Assembly (NCBI GenBank): GCA_003521845.1
Contig: DPHB01000045.1
Coordinates: forward strand, 1-6,448
Length of the DNA stretch: 6,448 nt
Source of the DNA: Oceanospirillaceae bacterium
GTDB lineage: Bacteria > Pseudomonadota > Gammaproteobacteria > Pseudomonadales > Balneatricaceae
Direction of reading: 5' to 3'
In this document: positions 5,409 through 6,448 of the stretch, one piece after another
Numbering within the stretch: the first letter of the stretch is position 1
Layout: the number at the start of each line of letters is the position of its first letter
Translations under genes and position numbers: made by a program
Notes under the pieces: generated by a model
Told to the model about the DNA's origin: nothing
What the model saw: the letters and a program-made list of their open reading frames with translations, nothing else
The model's database searches: none

Positions 5409-6448
5409 ATGCTACGTGTCTCCGAAGAAGCCCTCACTTTTGATGATGTTTTATTGGTTCCCGGTTATTCCGAGGTGCTACCTAACGACGTCCAACTTAA
5501 AACGTTTATCGCTCGCGATCTACCCTTAAACGTACCCCTTGTGTCTGCCGCTATGGACACAGTTACCGAAGCTCGTCTGGCGATTGCTATGGCGCAAGAA
5601 GGTGGTATTGGTATTGTTCATAAGAACCTCACTATTGATCAGCAAGCTGCTGAAGTAACTAAAGTTAAGAAGCATGAAAGTGGTGTTGTACAAAACCCAG
5701 TTACTTGTCGTTCTGATATTACTGTTGGTCAACTACAAGAGATTGCTGCGCGTACTGGTTTCTCTGGTTTCCCTGTGGTTGATGATGGAGACCTAGTTGG
5801 TATTGTTACTAGTCGTGATATGCGTTTTGAAAATCACTTAGACGCTGCTGTTTCTACTATCATGACAGCAAAAGAGCAGCTGGTTACCGTATTACCTGGT
5901 GTTGACCAAGAAAAAGTACGCAACCTACTACGTAAGCACCGCATTGAACGTGTTTTGGTGGTCGACGAAAACGACAAGCTGCAAGGCATGATGACTGTAA
6001 AAGACATGTACTATGCCAAGGCTTACCCTAACGCCGCAAAAGATGCTAACGGTAGCTTGCTAGTGGGGGCAGCCGTAGGTACCGGTGCCGACACCCCTGA
6101 TCGTGTTAAGGCGCTGGCTGAGGCGGGTGTTGATTTGATTATTGTTGATACTGCTCATGGTCACTCCAAGGGTGTTATTGATCGCGTACGTTGGGTCAAA
6201 GAAAACTTTCCTCAAGTGAAAGTTGTCGGTGGCAACATTGCTACGGCAGCCGCTGCCGAAGCCCTAGCTGATGCCGGCGCCGATGGTGTAAAAGTCGGTA
6301 TTGGCCCGGGTTCAATTTGTACCACACGTATTGTTGCTGGTGTGGGTGTGCCGCAGATTTCTGCCGTTGCTAACGTGGCTACGGCTATGCAAAAACGTGG
6401 CATTCCCGTTATTGCTGACGGCGGCGTACGTTATTCTGGTGATTTGGC
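5409..6448 (+). CDS. guaB: Inosine-5'-monophosphate dehydrogenase, N-terminal 346 residues (cut by right edge)
   Basis: GuaB oxidises IMP to XMP with NAD+, the rate-limiting step of guanine nucleotide synthesis, as a cytoplasmic tetramer. The first 346 residues of a protein usually near 490 are present. The start of the barrel is LTFDDVLLVPGYS (9-21) and SAAMDTVTE (46-54). Two CBS domains, which bind regulatory nucleotides, follow at about 94-147 and 152-203. The barrel resumes with Asp247 in DTAHGHS, the GIGPGSICTTR loop (297-307) with catalytic Cys304, and ADGG (336-339) of the IMP phosphate site. These match E. coli Cys305 and neighbours with an offset of one. The rest of the barrel and the mobile flap lie beyond the edge. 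In related bacteria guaA usually follows guaB. It is divergent from the FG-GAP gene, where xseA would be expected as the direct neighbour. Confidence 0.98.
   Translation, partial: MLRVSEEALTFDDVLLVPGYSEVLPNDVQLKTFIARDLPLNVPLVSAAMDTVTEARLAIAMAQEGGIGIVHKNLTIDQQAAEVTKVKKHESGVVQNPVTCRSDITVGQLQEIAARTGFSGFPVVDDGDLVGIVTSRDMRFENHLDAAVSTIMTAKEQLVTVLPGVDQEKVRNLLRKHRIERVLVVDENDKLQGMMTVKDMYYAKAYPNAAKDANGSLLVGAAVGTGADTPDRVKALAEAGVDLIIVDTAHGHSKGVIDRVRWVKENFPQVKVVGGNIATAAAAEALADAGADGVKVGIGPGSICTTRIVAGVGVPQISAVANVATAMQKRGIPVIADGGVRYSGDL

Noticed and set aside
5526..6403. Minus-strand open readings inside guaB (5526-5732 and 6212-6403)
   Set aside because: They are antisense to conserved IMP dehydrogenase codons, and their products are biased in composition with no family resemblance.

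Overview
The window looks like a chromosomal segment of a gammaproteobacterium, judged from the GuaB and XseA sequences and from the divergent guaB/xseA neighbourhood, which is known from E. coli and its relatives. I cannot name a genus from sequence alone. Two housekeeping genes are clear: xseA (exonuclease VII large subunit, minus strand, 833-2197) and the 5' part of guaB (IMP dehydrogenase, plus strand, from 5409 and cut by the right edge). Both carry their expected catalytic residues.

Two accessory surface-protein genes sit around xseA. Between xseA and guaB lies a large minus-strand gene (2282-5137) for a mosaic secreted protein. It has a BapA-prefix-like N-terminus, a Pro/Glu linker, seven FG-GAP repeats that should form an integrin-alpha-like calcium-binding beta-propeller, a few RTX nonapeptides and a type I secretion-like C-terminus. 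On the other side, convergent with xseA and overlapping its 3' end by 30 bp, is a plus-strand gene (338-862) for a C-type-lectin-domain lipoprotein with EPN and WND calcium/sugar motifs. Its natural signal peptide start (ATG 305, good Shine-Dalgarno) is separated from the rest by an in-frame TAG at 314-316, so the gene looks freshly broken, recoded or mis-sequenced.

By region: 1-304 has no convincing complete gene. It holds a possible 3' end of an unidentified gene, a stem-loop, several inverted copies of a GGGTCTG/CAGACCC motif that resemble REP/MITE-type palindromes, a short direct repeat, and the Shine-Dalgarno of the lectin gene. 338-862 is the lectin gene, 833-2197 xseA, 2198-2281 a short spacer, 2282-5137 the adhesin-like gene, 5138-5408 a divergent regulatory region with a perfect TATAAT for guaB, and 5409-6448 guaB.

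Functionally, GuaB (guanine nucleotide synthesis) and XseA (DNA repair) are unrelated to the surface proteins. Both accessory products have folds associated with calcium-dependent ligand binding, so adhesion to glycans, surfaces or other cells is a reasonable inference. No type I secretion genes, lap genes or xseB are present in the window.
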